Below, in pieces: positions 17,759 to 25,635 of a stretch of 64,000 bases of DNA. A program made the position numbers and the translations under genes. Source of the stretch: Psychrosphaera haliotis. Its GTDB lineage: Bacteria > Pseudomonadota > Gammaproteobacteria > Enterobacterales > Alteromonadaceae. The first letter of the stretch is position 1. Each line of letters begins with the position of its first letter. Location: assembly GCF_039523615.1 (NCBI RefSeq), contig NZ_BAAAFQ010000004.1, forward strand, positions 868,001 through 932,000, read 5' to 3'. The notes under the pieces were generated by a model, which did not search any database, had not been told where the DNA came from, and worked only from the letters and a program-made list of their open reading frames with translations.

Positions 17759-18839
17759 TTTGTACTCGAGAGAAGCGTTTTTCTACTCGCCCTGTAACTC
17801 CACATAACAATTCATAAGGGACTGTTTTAGCATAGTCTGCAATTGTTTCTAAAGGCAAATTTTCACCCCAAAGAATTGCTTCGTCGCCCACTTTTATTGT
17901 TTTTTCATTACCAATATCAATTGAGATCATATCCATTGAAACTCTTCCTGATAATGGATATTTTACGCCGTTAACTAAAATAGGAGTGCCGTTTTCTGCA
18001 TTCCTAGGATAACCATCGCCATATCCTATGGCGATCACAGCTAAACGCGTGTCTTCTTTTGCAACCCAAGTGGCGCCATATCCAACACTTTGCCCTTTTT
18101 TTACTTCCCGAATCGCAATGATGCTCGACTTTAGTGTCATCACTGGTTTTAATTCATAATCTGAGGCGCTTGTATTATTCACTGGCGATACGCCATAAAG
18201 CATGATGCCTGGGCGAACCCATTGATGATGGCTATTTTTAAAAGATAAAATGGCAGCCGAGTTTGCAAAAGAGCATTCACCTTTATGGTGATTTTGTAGC
18301 TCTTCAAATACCGAAAATTGATAATCATTTAACGAGTGTGTGACATCGTCGGCGCAACCAAAGTGGCTCATTAAAATAGGCTCACCTAAGATATTCTTGT
18401 GCCTAGATATTTTTTCTCTTATTGCAGGAAACGTTTCAGGAGGTAAACCCAATCGATGCATGCCGGTATCAACCTTTAACCAAACTCTCACCGAGCGCGG
18501 TATGTCGGCCGCCATAAAATCATCAAACTGTTGCTCAGTATGAAGAACCGTATCTAAACCAAGGTTAGAAATAATTTGTAATTCATCAGCTTCAAAAAAG
18601 CCTTCAAGCAAAACTATTGGTTTGGTAATACCCGCCGCTCTTAGTGCCACAGCTTCGGAAAGTCTGGCAACACCAAAGGCGTCGGCTTGATGGAGGCTTT
18701 TTGCAATTTCAGTGGTGCCGTGGCCATATGCATTTGCTTTTAACATTGCCAAAATTTTACTGTTTGGGGCATTACGCTTAACAACGAGTAAATTATGTTG
18801 TAACGCTTCTAAATTTATTTCAGCAACTGCAATTTTCAT
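17736..18839 (-). CDS. alr: Alanine racemase
   Basis: This is a 367-residue fold-type III PLP enzyme that interconverts L- and D-alanine for peptidoglycan. The PLP lysine is Lys34 in MLKANAYGHG and the second catalytic residue is Tyr254 in SVGYGATW. GYGDGYPR and an RVSMDM segment are also family marks. It follows dnaB by 9 bp, the usual gammaproteobacterial order, and its end overlaps the downstream cyclase gene by 23 bp. Confidence 0.96.
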   Translation of the reverse strand: MKIAVAEINLEALQHNLLVVKRNAPNSKILAMLKANAYGHGTTEIAKSLHQADAFGVARLSEAVALRAAGITKPIVLLEGFFEADELQIISNLGLDTVLHTEQQFDDFMAADIPRSVRVWLKVDTGMHRLGLPPETFPAIREKISRHKNILGEPILMSHFGCADDVTHSLNDYQFSVFEELQNHHKGECSFANSAAILSFKNSHHQWVRPGIMLYGVSPVNNTSASDYELKPVMTLKSSIIAIREVKKGQSVGYGATWVAKEDTRLAVIAIGYGDGYPRNAENGTPILVNGVKYPLSGRVSMDMISIDIGNEKTIKVGDEAILWGENLPLETIADYAKTVPYELLCGVTGRVEKRFSRVQNEFNNRS

Positions 18840-18848
18840 GTTTTTGGA

Positions 18849-20249
18849 TTAATCCTCGATGATGGCATTACCAGCGTAGTTATCAAATCTTGAATAATGA
18901 AGTTGGGTGGTTAGTCTAATACGACCTATAGGACCGTTACGGTGCTTACCAATAATAATTTCCGCGGTACCTTTGTCGGCCGAGTCTTCGTGATAAACCT
19001 CGTCTCTGTAGATAAACATTATTAAGTCAGCATCTTGCTCAATTGAGCCTGATTCCCTTAAATCTGAGTTTACCGGACGTTTGTCTGCACGTTGTTCTAG
19101 TCCACGGTTAAGCTGAGCTAGTGCAATAATAGGAATGTTTAATTCTTTTGCCAGTGCTTTTAATGACGCGGAGATATCGGCGATTTCTAATGTACGGTTG
19201 TCTTTATACTCTGGAGAGCGCATTAGCTGAAGATAATCAATCATGATCATGGACAAACCACCGTGCTCTCTAGCAATACGTCTTGCGCGAGATCTCACTT
19301 CAGTTGGCGTAAGACCAGATGAGTCATCTATGTATAGCTTACCGCTTTCCTGCATTATCCCTAGCGTACTTGCTAAGCGAGCCCAATCGTCATCGTCTAA
19401 GTTACCGGTTCTTACTTTAGTTTGATCAATACGACCTAATGAGGCAAGCATTCTCATCATGATTGAATCGGCTGGCATCTCTAAGCTGAATACTAATGCT
19501 GGGTAGTCAGATGTTAGCGCGGCAGTCTCCACCAAGTTCATGGCGAACGTTGTTTTACCCATTGATGGACGAGCGGCAACAATAATAAGGTCTGAGTTTT
19601 GAAAACCACTGGTCATTTTGTCGAGGTCAGAGAAACCACTCGTTAAGCCCGTTATACCGTTGTTATCACTGCGCATTAACTCTTCAATTCGGTCAACGGT
19701 AGAGCTCAAAATAGAATTTAGGTCTTTTGGACCTTCATTGGCGTTCTCTCGTTGCTCAGCAATTTTGAATACCTTTGACTCTGCAAAATCTAACAGCTCT
19801 TCACTGCTTCGGCCTTCGGGATTGTAACATGCGTCAGCAACTTCATTTGCCGTGCCTATTAACTCTCTTACTACAGCTCGTTCCCTTACAATCTCGGCAT
19901 AAGCAACAATGTTTGCAGCACTTGGTGTGTTTTTCGCTATTTCACCTAAGTAAGCAAAACCACCAACACCTTCTAATAATTTGTCTTTTTCTAATGCTTC
20001 GGAAACCGTAATCAAGTCGATAGGGTTATTTTGTAATACTAACCCCGCCATGGCGTTAAAAATGGCTTTGTGCTGACGTAAATAAAAGTCGTCTTTAACA
20101 ACTTTTTCAGCTACCCGATCCCATGCATTATTGTCTAGCATCAGACCACCAAGTACAGATTGTTCCGCCTCAATTGAATGTGGTGGTAACTTTAGAGATT
20201 CAACTTGCTCTTTTTGCTCTCTACTTGGTTTATAAGAAGACTTTGCCAT
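18849..20249 (-). CDS. dnaB: Replicative DNA helicase DnaB
   Basis: This is a 466-residue hexameric helicase. The N-terminal domain (~20-130) opens with PPHSIEAEQSVLGGLM and the RecA-like motor has ARPSMGKT (Walker A, 226-233). MIDYLQLM (Walker B) and the arginine-bearing C-terminal block with RNGPIGRIRL follow. It unwinds DNA ahead of the replisome, and no intein is present. In related genomes dnaB directly follows rplI. Here a three-gene sigma cassette separates them. Confidence 0.97.
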   Translation of the reverse strand: MAKSSYKPSREQKEQVESLKLPPHSIEAEQSVLGGLMLDNNAWDRVAEKVVKDDFYLRQHKAIFNAMAGLVLQNNPIDLITVSEALEKDKLLEGVGGFAYLGEIAKNTPSAANIVAYAEIVRERAVVRELIGTANEVADACYNPEGRSSEELLDFAESKVFKIAEQRENANEGPKDLNSILSSTVDRIEELMRSDNNGITGLTSGFSDLDKMTSGFQNSDLIIVAARPSMGKTTFAMNLVETAALTSDYPALVFSLEMPADSIMMRMLASLGRIDQTKVRTGNLDDDDWARLASTLGIMQESGKLYIDDSSGLTPTEVRSRARRIAREHGGLSMIMIDYLQLMRSPEYKDNRTLEIADISASLKALAKELNIPIIALAQLNRGLEQRADKRPVNSDLRESGSIEQDADLIMFIYRDEVYHEDSADKGTAEIIIGKHRNGPIGRIRLTTQLHYSRFDNYAGNAIIED

Positions 20250-20342
20250 GTATTGCCAGACCTAATATTTAAATATTTGAGTACATTTGAAAATGTAATG
20301 AACTGACATTTTATGGGTAATAGTAACTAACCGCAATAACAA

Positions 20343-20372
20343 TAAACCACAAGATTTTTGGTCTCGTGGTTT
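20343..20372. terminator. Terminator-like hairpin between the DUF4097 gene and dnaB
   Basis: Arms AAACCACAAGA (20343-20353) and TCTCGTGGTTT (20362-20372) pair with one wobble. AT-rich but imperfect T-tracts lie on both sides. It probably ends the sigma-factor operon before dnaB. Confidence 0.55.
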
Positions 20373-20424
20373 ATTTATCTTTTGTATCAGCTTTGTTTGT
20401 AAATAACAGAGGCTTTATTACCAA

Positions 20425-21387
20425 TTAGTCTTTTTTAAGAATACTAATATCACCATTCACTGTATTCATATCAAACTTTATAAGTGCACCTGCGGTTTCA
20501 AATTCTAGTGATTCACCCGGTCCATATCTGTTTTTCTTTGACTGCTTGCTTGTTAGTTTATTTACGATATCGCCACCAGTATGTGTCTCTATTTGAAACC
20601 TACCAGAAATACTTGCTGGAACATAAAGATCAACTTCTCCACCCACCGTAGAAATATAAACTTTGCCTTTTTTATCGTAGCTATAATCTAGTTTCACATC
20701 GCCATTAACAGTGTTAATTTCAGCGTCAGGAACTCCTCTTAACATTAAGTTCATATCGCCATTCACGTTGTCGATAGACAAATCTTGAGCGGTAGTTTCA
20801 ATATTAATATCGCCGTTTACTGTGCTGACTTCCATTTCGCCTTGGCTGTTTTTGTCATCAACTTTGCCATTAACAGTACTTAACGTGATATCACCATCTA
20901 AATCTCGGCTTTTAATTCGGCCATTGACGGTTTCAAGGTTAATTCTCTTTTTAAGGCCCGATGCGCTAATATTTCCGTTAACGGTATTAATACGTGAGCT
21001 GCCAACGATGCCTTCTACGTCAATTGAAACATTTACCCCTTCAAACCTTAGGTCACTTTGCTTAGGGACATAAAACGTAAGTGCAGCACTAGAATCTTTC
21101 CAGTTACCCCAGCGTTGTTCTGGCATTTCCACTTTAAAAATGACCCTATTGTTGTTGCTTTCAAATTGATAACCGTCAGCTTGGTCATCTAATTCACCTA
21201 CCACTCTTACTTCGTTTTTGTCCCAACTTTTAATAGTGACAACACCCGTCATAACATCAATGGACACTCGACCATCCGCTTTTGCGGTAAGTGTTTCATC
21301 TATTTTTTCGCCTGCCCACAAAGTTGCAGAAGAAAAAGCAATTACGCTTAATAAGCTAAATTTCAGTAGACTCTTAGTTAAATTCAT
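20425..21387 (-). CDS. DUF4097 family exported β-repeat protein
   Basis: The 320-residue protein starts at ATG 21387 (the frame is open upstream to 21471, but the signal peptide and an AGGA-type site favour 21387). The signal is ~1-25 (SSATLWA). The mature chain has eight spaced repeats of a TVNG-type turn (INTVNGNIS, LETVNGRIK, LSTVNGKVD and others, last MNTVNGDIS), typical of the DUF4097 β-helix or ladder fold. Members are often encoded beside ECF sigma/anti-sigma pairs and are thought to have an envelope role. It is the third gene of that cassette here, 19 bp after the anti-sigma gene. Confidence 0.82.
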   Translation of the reverse strand: MNLTKSLLKFSLLSVIAFSSATLWAGEKIDETLTAKADGRVSIDVMTGVVTIKSWDKNEVRVVGELDDQADGYQFESNNNRVIFKVEMPEQRWGNWKDSSAALTFYVPKQSDLRFEGVNVSIDVEGIVGSSRINTVNGNISASGLKKRINLETVNGRIKSRDLDGDITLSTVNGKVDDKNSQGEMEVSTVNGDINIETTAQDLSIDNVNGDMNLMLRGVPDAEINTVNGDVKLDYSYDKKGKVYISTVGGEVDLYVPASISGRFQIETHTGGDIVNKLTSKQSKKNRYGPGESLEFETAGALIKFDMNTVNGDISILKKD

Positions 21388-21406
21388 TACAATTATTCCT
21401 ACTCTG

Positions 21407-21910
21407 TTAAATTTGAATATATTTAGGTTGGTGACTTTTCGCAATAATATCGAGCTGTCGTTGATATACATGCGTTAACATTTTCATCAATGCTGGGTCA
21501 CCAGGCTGCGACTTCAATGCTTGCTTTAGTGATTGCTCAGCCTGCTCTAACTCTTTTAAAGACTGTTGCCAGTTATTTGTTATTTGAGGCTGGTCACTCA
21601 CTCTTTTTAAAAGCTGTTGTTTTTGCAGCTCATAACTAGCCGTTACGGGCTCTAACCATGGCATGGTGTCTGTATTTGGATTGGAGCCATTAATGTAAAA
21701 GCCCGCTAAAAAAGCAATCGGTAAAAATGCTGCTGCTATACTTTTCCAATTTGAGTAAATCGTAGGCTTTGCGTGTTCTTGCTCAGTTTTAGCTACGGCT
21801 TGCTCTATACCAGCCCAAAGATCGCGACTCGGTTCTAACTCTTTAGGTAAGTCGTTGATTGCTTGCTCAAGAGCGTGATCAAGTGCTTGTTCATTGATTG
21901 AATGATTCAT
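21407..21910 (-). CDS. Probable anti-sigma factor, membrane-anchored
   Basis: The 167 residues comprise a soluble N-terminus (~1-52, acidic, with SRDLWAGIEQAVA), one membrane segment (SIAAAFLPIAFLAGFYI, ~56-72) and a helical, Gln-rich periplasmic tail with a TPR-like stretch (EQAEQSLKQALKSQPGDPAL). Its ATG overlaps the stop of the ECF sigma gene (TAATG), so the two are translationally coupled. The zinc-binding HxxxCxxC motif of ZAS-type anti-sigmas is absent. The role is inferred from context and topology. Confidence 0.7.
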   Translation of the reverse strand: MNHSINEQALDHALEQAINDLPKELEPSRDLWAGIEQAVAKTEQEHAKPTIYSNWKSIAAAFLPIAFLAGFYINGSNPNTDTMPWLEPVTASYELQKQQLLKRVSDQPQITNNWQQSLKELEQAEQSLKQALKSQPGDPALMKMLTHVYQRQLDIIAKSHQPKYIQI

Positions 21911-22536
21911 TAGGCAACCACTCCTTTATTTTGTTCTTCTAACGTTAAGGCCTCTTTTAATAGCTTTTTCGCTCTGTGATACTGAGCTTTGCTCGACCCT
22001 ACCGCAATATTTAATTCTTTTGATATTTCTTCATGACGCCAGCCTTCAATGGCAAACAAAACAAATACAATACGAGCTTGCTCCGGTAAATTGGCGATGT
22101 GTTTGTCCAACCCACTTCTAAATAAAGCAAAATCATGTTGCTCGTCATTTGTTGGAATAGCGTCAACCATGGCTTCACCTGACGTGCTGTCTTTATCAAC
22201 AAACCAACTTTGCCACCAACGTTTTTGTTTACGCATATAATTTATCGCTTGGAAACTCGTAACAGAATAAAGCCAAGTGCTAAATTGACTATCACCTTGG
22301 AAGTTTCCGATTTTTTTCCAAACCTGCACAAACACTTCTTGGCATATGTCTTCCGCTAATTCCGCGTCACCAGAGAGCCTGTAACACAGCGCATAAACCC
22401 GTTTGCCATACTTGTCGTAAAGTGGCTTTAACGCAGTTTGTTTGCCCTGCTTTAATTGCTCTATCCAACCTTGCTCATCATCAGCATTGTTTTGACGTTG
22501 CTTAAACGCTGCAGGTTGAATTACATTTCCAGTCAC
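21910..22536 (-). CDS. ECF-type RNA polymerase sigma factor
   Basis: The 208 residues include region 2 (~38-105: LYDKYGKRVYALCYRL, then LAEDICQEVFVQVW) and region 4 (~140-195: LPEQARIVFVLFAIEGWRHEEISKEL). They are joined by a short linker, with no region 1.1 or 3, typical of ECF sigmas. The start is GTG 22536 with AGGA very close (two bases), an unusually tight spacing and possibly a weak or wrong start. It is followed by coupled anti-sigma and DUF4097 genes, so it likely controls an envelope response. Its target promoters are unknown. Confidence 0.88.
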   Translation of the reverse strand: MTGNVIQPAAFKQRQNNADDEQGWIEQLKQGKQTALKPLYDKYGKRVYALCYRLSGDAELAEDICQEVFVQVWKKIGNFQGDSQFSTWLYSVTSFQAINYMRKQKRWWQSWFVDKDSTSGEAMVDAIPTNDEQHDFALFRSGLDKHIANLPEQARIVFVLFAIEGWRHEEISKELNIAVGSSKAQYHRAKKLLKEALTLEEQNKGVVA

Positions 22537-22620
22537 GGTCCTATGCTCACTATATATTTATCATTATTTTTGTTTGTTATAGCTTTAGTAACCATCAAAC
22601 CAAAAAAGGTTTAAACAGGC

Positions 22621-22650
22621 AAAAAAAAACACCGCACTAGGCGGTGTTTT
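22621..22650 (-). terminator. rplI operon terminator
   Basis: On the minus strand ACACCGC/GCGGTGT arms with a 5-base loop are extended by A-T pairs and followed by a run of nine or more T. It ends rpsF-priB-rpsR-rplI. Confidence 0.88.
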
Positions 22651-22675
22651 GTATTAAAAAGATAAATCTTTCTAA

Positions 22676-23128
22676 TTATGCTTCAGCAATAACTGCAACT
22701 TTAACGTTGGCCATTACTTCTGCGTGCAATTGAACTGCAAGTTCAAATTCACCGATTTCACGGATTGCACCTTCAGGCATTTTAACTTCAGCTTTAGCTA
22801 CTTCAACACCAGCTTCAGTGATCGCGATAGCGATGTCACGTGTGCCAATTGAACCAAACAATTTGCCTTCGTCACCAGCTTTAGAAGCAATAGTGATTGC
22901 TGCTAATGCGTTAAGTTTCTCAGCGCGTGCTTGTGCAGCAGCTAGTTCTTCAGCAACTTTCGCTTCTAATTCAGCGCGACGTGCTTCGAACATTTCTAAA
23001 TTTGCTTTGTTTGCTGGAACTGCTTTTCCTTGTGGGAAAAGGAAGTTACGAGCAAAACCCGATTTAACGTTAACATTGTCACCAAGTGAACCTAAGTTGG
23101 CAACTTTGTCTAAAAGGATTACGTTCAT
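22676..23128 (-). CDS. rplI: 50S ribosomal protein bL9
   Basis: The 150 residues match bL9: an N-terminal RNA-binding lobe (MNVILLDKVANLGSLGD, KSGFARNFLFP), a long Ala-Glu-rich connecting helix (~45-75) and a C-terminal domain (GKLFGSIGTRDIA). It binds 23S rRNA near the L1 stalk and helps frame maintenance. It is the last gene of the rpsF operon, followed by a strong terminator. Confidence 0.98.
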   Translation of the reverse strand: MNVILLDKVANLGSLGDNVNVKSGFARNFLFPQGKAVPANKANLEMFEARRAELEAKVAEELAAAQARAEKLNALAAITIASKAGDEGKLFGSIGTRDIAIAITEAGVEVAKAEVKMPEGAIREIGEFELAVQLHAEVMANVKVAVIAEA

Positions 23129-23155
23129 AAGTATTAAACCTCTTAATTACCAATC

Positions 23156-23383
23156 TTATTGATGTAAGTCTGTGTATGGTAGCAATGCTAAGAAACGCGC
23201 GCGTTTGATTGCACGAGCTAGTTGGCGTTGATACTTTGCACTTGTGCCAGTAATACGGCTAGGTACAATTTTACCGCTCTCTGTAACATAGTTACGTAGA
23301 GTTGCTAGATCTTTATAATCGATCTCTTTTACGCCATCTGCTTTGAAACGGCATACTTTACGACGTCTGAAATAACGTGCCAT
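23156..23383 (-). CDS. rpsR: 30S ribosomal protein bS18
   Basis: The 75 residues include the diagnostic RRRKVCRFKADGVKEIDYKD opening and TGTSAKYQRQLARAIKRAR. It pairs with bS6 on the platform of the small subunit. The gene lies 27 bp before rplI and 10 bp after priB. Confidence 0.98.
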   Translation of the reverse strand: MARYFRRRKVCRFKADGVKEIDYKDLATLRNYVTESGKIVPSRITGTSAKYQRQLARAIKRARFLALLPYTDLHQ

Positions 23384-23393
23384 TAGTATTCTC

Positions 23394-23699
23394 CTAATTG
23401 AGTCTTTCTATATGTTGGGCGTGAATGGCAATAATGGCTTGGCCGTTTTTGCTTTCATGTCGGTTTAAAAAACCAGACACTTGAACTTCATCACCTACAA
23501 TAAAATTTTTGATTAACTGCTGCTGTTGCTCACCACAAGTTACTACATGAAGCCGGACATACGCATTGCGATTAAATCCATCTTCCTGTTGTATTGATTT
23601 ATGTTCAATTGAAAACTGACCATGAATCACACCTGCAGGGCTGGTTGTAAACTTGGGTGACTTGCAAACTTGGCCGGTTAAAACCAACTGATTAAACAC
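23394..23699 (-). CDS. priB: Primosomal replication protein N, PriB
   Basis: This 101-residue OB-fold single-strand DNA-binding protein contains NQLVLTGQVCKSPKFTTSPA, then a HGQFSIEHKS strand and GDEVQVSGFLNRHESKNG. It acts with PriA in replication restart. It uses a GTG start at 23699 with GGGAG nine bases upstream. The place between rpsF and rpsR is conserved in gammaproteobacteria and supports the call for this divergent family. Confidence 0.93.
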   Translation of the reverse strand: MFNQLVLTGQVCKSPKFTTSPAGVIHGQFSIEHKSIQQEDGFNRNAYVRLHVVTCGEQQQQLIKNFIVGDEVQVSGFLNRHESKNGQAIIAIHAQHIERLN

Positions 23700-23717
23700 C
23701 TAAGCTAACTCCCTAAA

Positions 23718-24056
23718 TTAAGCAGCTTGTTCTTTTTTCTCTTCTTTTACTAAAGGAGAAGCTTCAGTAACAGCAGCGTCTTTACGGATAGTCAAGCTAC
23801 GTAAAACAGCATCGTTGTAACGGAAAGTCTCTTCTAATTCAGCAATAACTTCGCTAGTTGCTTCAACGTTCATAAGAACATAGTGCGCTTTGTGAAGTTT
23901 CTCAATTGGATAAGCTAGTTGGCGACGACCCCAGTCTTCAAGACGGTGGATAGTACCATTTGCTTCAGTGATAGAACCAGTATAACGCTCGATCATACCA
24001 GTAACTTGTTCACTCTGGTCAGGGTGAACCATAAAAACGATTTCGTAATGACGCAT
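23718..24056 (-). CDS. rpsF: 30S ribosomal protein bS6
   Basis: The 112 residues carry RHYEIVFMVHPDQSEQV at the start, then RLEDWGRRQLAYPIEKLHKAHY and a Lys/Glu-rich tail (VKEEKKEQAA). bS6 binds bS18, and the S6:S18 pair can repress its own operon in many bacteria. First gene of the operon. Confidence 0.98.
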   Translation of the reverse strand: MRHYEIVFMVHPDQSEQVTGMIERYTGSITEANGTIHRLEDWGRRQLAYPIEKLHKAHYVLMNVEATSEVIAELEETFRYNDAVLRSLTIRKDAAVTEASPLVKEEKKEQAA

Positions 24057-24154
24057 CGTTAGATTCCTTATGGATTAGTAGCCTCATCGACAAGCTCAGC
24101 CAAACTTGAACAAAGGCAAGGAACAAAATTAGTAATAGCTGATTTGGGCGCGCA

Positions 24155-24182
24155 ATTATAAGGATTTTTGCGCGTTACACAA
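24155..24182 (-). promoter_or_regulatory. rpsF operon promoter
   Basis: On the minus strand TTGTGT (24177-24182) and a perfect TATAAT (24155-24160) are separated by 16 bp. The predicted mRNA start leaves about a 90-base leader before the rpsF ATG, with GC-rich sequence right after the -10. Confidence 0.65.
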
Positions 24183-24217
24183 GTTAATTGAAGGAAATTT
24201 GAACGGTTTTATTGAAG

Positions 24218-24805
24218 TTACTCTGAATCATCATCTTCACCGTCTTCAGACTCGGGTTTTTTGGGGGCTTCAAAGTCCGCTTTTAGCTGCTCGTAAGCTA
24301 CTCTCAACTCTGGATCGTTTGGATCAAAGCCGGTATGTCTATAGATTATCTCGCCTTCATGGCTAACAAAAATTGTCGTTGGTGTGCCAATTACGCCAAA
24401 GGCTTTTGCTACGGCATCACCTTCCAATAAAACGGGAAACATTAAACCTCTGCTTTCCATTTCTTTGACTGGTTTCGCGCCTGGATTTTCCCACCAACTA
24501 ACCGCATAAGTAGGAATGCCACTTTCAATATAATCTGCCGCTATATAGTCCAAACCAGGCTGAAAGCGTTTACAGTAGGGACACCATGTCGCCCAAAAAT
24601 GAAGTACGTAAGGTTTTTCAGCTAAGGTTGCTGATGAAACTGTATCGCCTTGTCCATCGACTAACACCCATTCAGGCGCTTCGTCTAATTTTACAATTGG
24701 ATTGCCATCTTCATCTAATTCAACTTCAGGATCATCTGCTGATACTTGAACTGAAATAAATAAAAACAATAAAATGAGTGTGGAAAAGAGTTTAGATAAC
24801 TTCAA
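24218..24805 (-). CDS. Periplasmic thioredoxin-like (TlpA/ResA type) protein
   Basis: This 195-residue protein has an N-terminal signal or anchor (LFSTLILLFLFISVQVSA) and an acidic segment. A thioredoxin fold follows with active site WCPYC (Cys75, Cys78) and the cis-proline IGTPTT motif. It ends in an acidic tail (ESEDGEDDDSE). It should reduce or shuttle disulfides in the periplasm. The start is TTG 24805 with AGGG seven bases upstream, and there is no alternative ATG before the signal. It lies between rlmB and rpsF on the same strand. Confidence 0.9.
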   Translation of the reverse strand: MKLSKLFSTLILLFLFISVQVSADDPEVELDEDGNPIVKLDEAPEWVLVDGQGDTVSSATLAEKPYVLHFWATWCPYCKRFQPGLDYIAADYIESGIPTYAVSWWENPGAKPVKEMESRGLMFPVLLEGDAVAKAFGVIGTPTTIFVSHEGEIIYRHTGFDPNDPELRVAYEQLKADFEAPKKPESEDGEDDDSE

Positions 24806-24877
24806 AATACGACCCTAAATAAGTGCTCAATCTTTGACTATTATTATAGACCAAGGTTGAGCATATTTAATTGCAAA

Positions 24878-25627
24878 TTATCGAGTTCTTTGGCGAACCG
24901 CTTCATACAAAATGACACCTGTTGCTACAGACACATTTAAACTAGAAACTGAACCAGCCATAGGGATTTTGACTAATTCATCACAGTTTTCACGCGTTAA
25001 CCTGCGCATTCCTGTACCTTCAGCGCCCATAACAATGGCTAATGGTCCTGAGAATTTCATTTCAAAAACATCAGCCGTTGCTTCGCCGGCAGTACCAATA
25101 ATCCAAACGTTGTTGTCTTGCAGTATTTTTAAGCTTCTTGCCAAGTTAGTAACAACAAACAGTGGCATGACTTCGGCAGCACCACAGGCTACTTTTCTAG
25201 CCGTGCCATTTAGCTTTGCAGATCTGTCTTTAGGGACAATAACACCGTCGATGCCAGCAGCGTCTGCTGTGCGTAAAACTGCACCTAAATTGTGAGGATC
25301 AGTTACACCATCTAAAACTAATAAGAATGGAGGCTTATCTCTATTCTCAACGCTTTGAAGCCATTGCTTTAAATCACCTTCATCACGCTGTTTAGCTGGG
25401 CGAACTCTTGCTACAACACCTTGGTGTTGCTCACCATCACATTTATCGTCTAGTGTTTTTCTTGACGTGTACTGTACCGAGAAGCCTAATGAATAAGCTT
25501 GCTCTAAAATCGGTTTCATACGATCGTCTTCTCGTCCTTTAAGGACAAATAACTCAATAATTCTTTCCGGCTCGTGTTCAATGATGGCCGTTAAAGAATG
25601 GATGCCATAGGCTATTTCAGAACTCAT
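24878..25627 (-). CDS. rlmB: 23S rRNA (guanosine-2251-2'-O)-methyltransferase
   Basis: This 249-residue SpoU-class (SPOUT) methyltransferase has an N-terminal L30e-like substrate-binding domain (~1-85). Motif 1 reads DGVTDPHNLGAVLRTADAAG, motif 2 is VMGAEGTGMRRL, and motif 3 begins KIPMAGSVSSLNVSVA. It modifies G2251 in the P-site loop of 23S rRNA. It follows rnr by 8 bp, the conserved rnr-rlmB pair. Confidence 0.96.
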   Translation of the reverse strand: MSSEIAYGIHSLTAIIEHEPERIIELFVLKGREDDRMKPILEQAYSLGFSVQYTSRKTLDDKCDGEQHQGVVARVRPAKQRDEGDLKQWLQSVENRDKPPFLLVLDGVTDPHNLGAVLRTADAAGIDGVIVPKDRSAKLNGTARKVACGAAEVMPLFVVTNLARSLKILQDNNVWIIGTAGEATADVFEMKFSGPLAIVMGAEGTGMRRLTRENCDELVKIPMAGSVSSLNVSVATGVILYEAVRQRTR

Positions 25628-25635
25628 ATCTTTCT

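Noticed and set aside
24057..24154. S6:S18-binding leader RNA before rpsF
   Set aside because: The leader length fits, but I could not find the expected paired structure with its CCG element, so it is not claimed.
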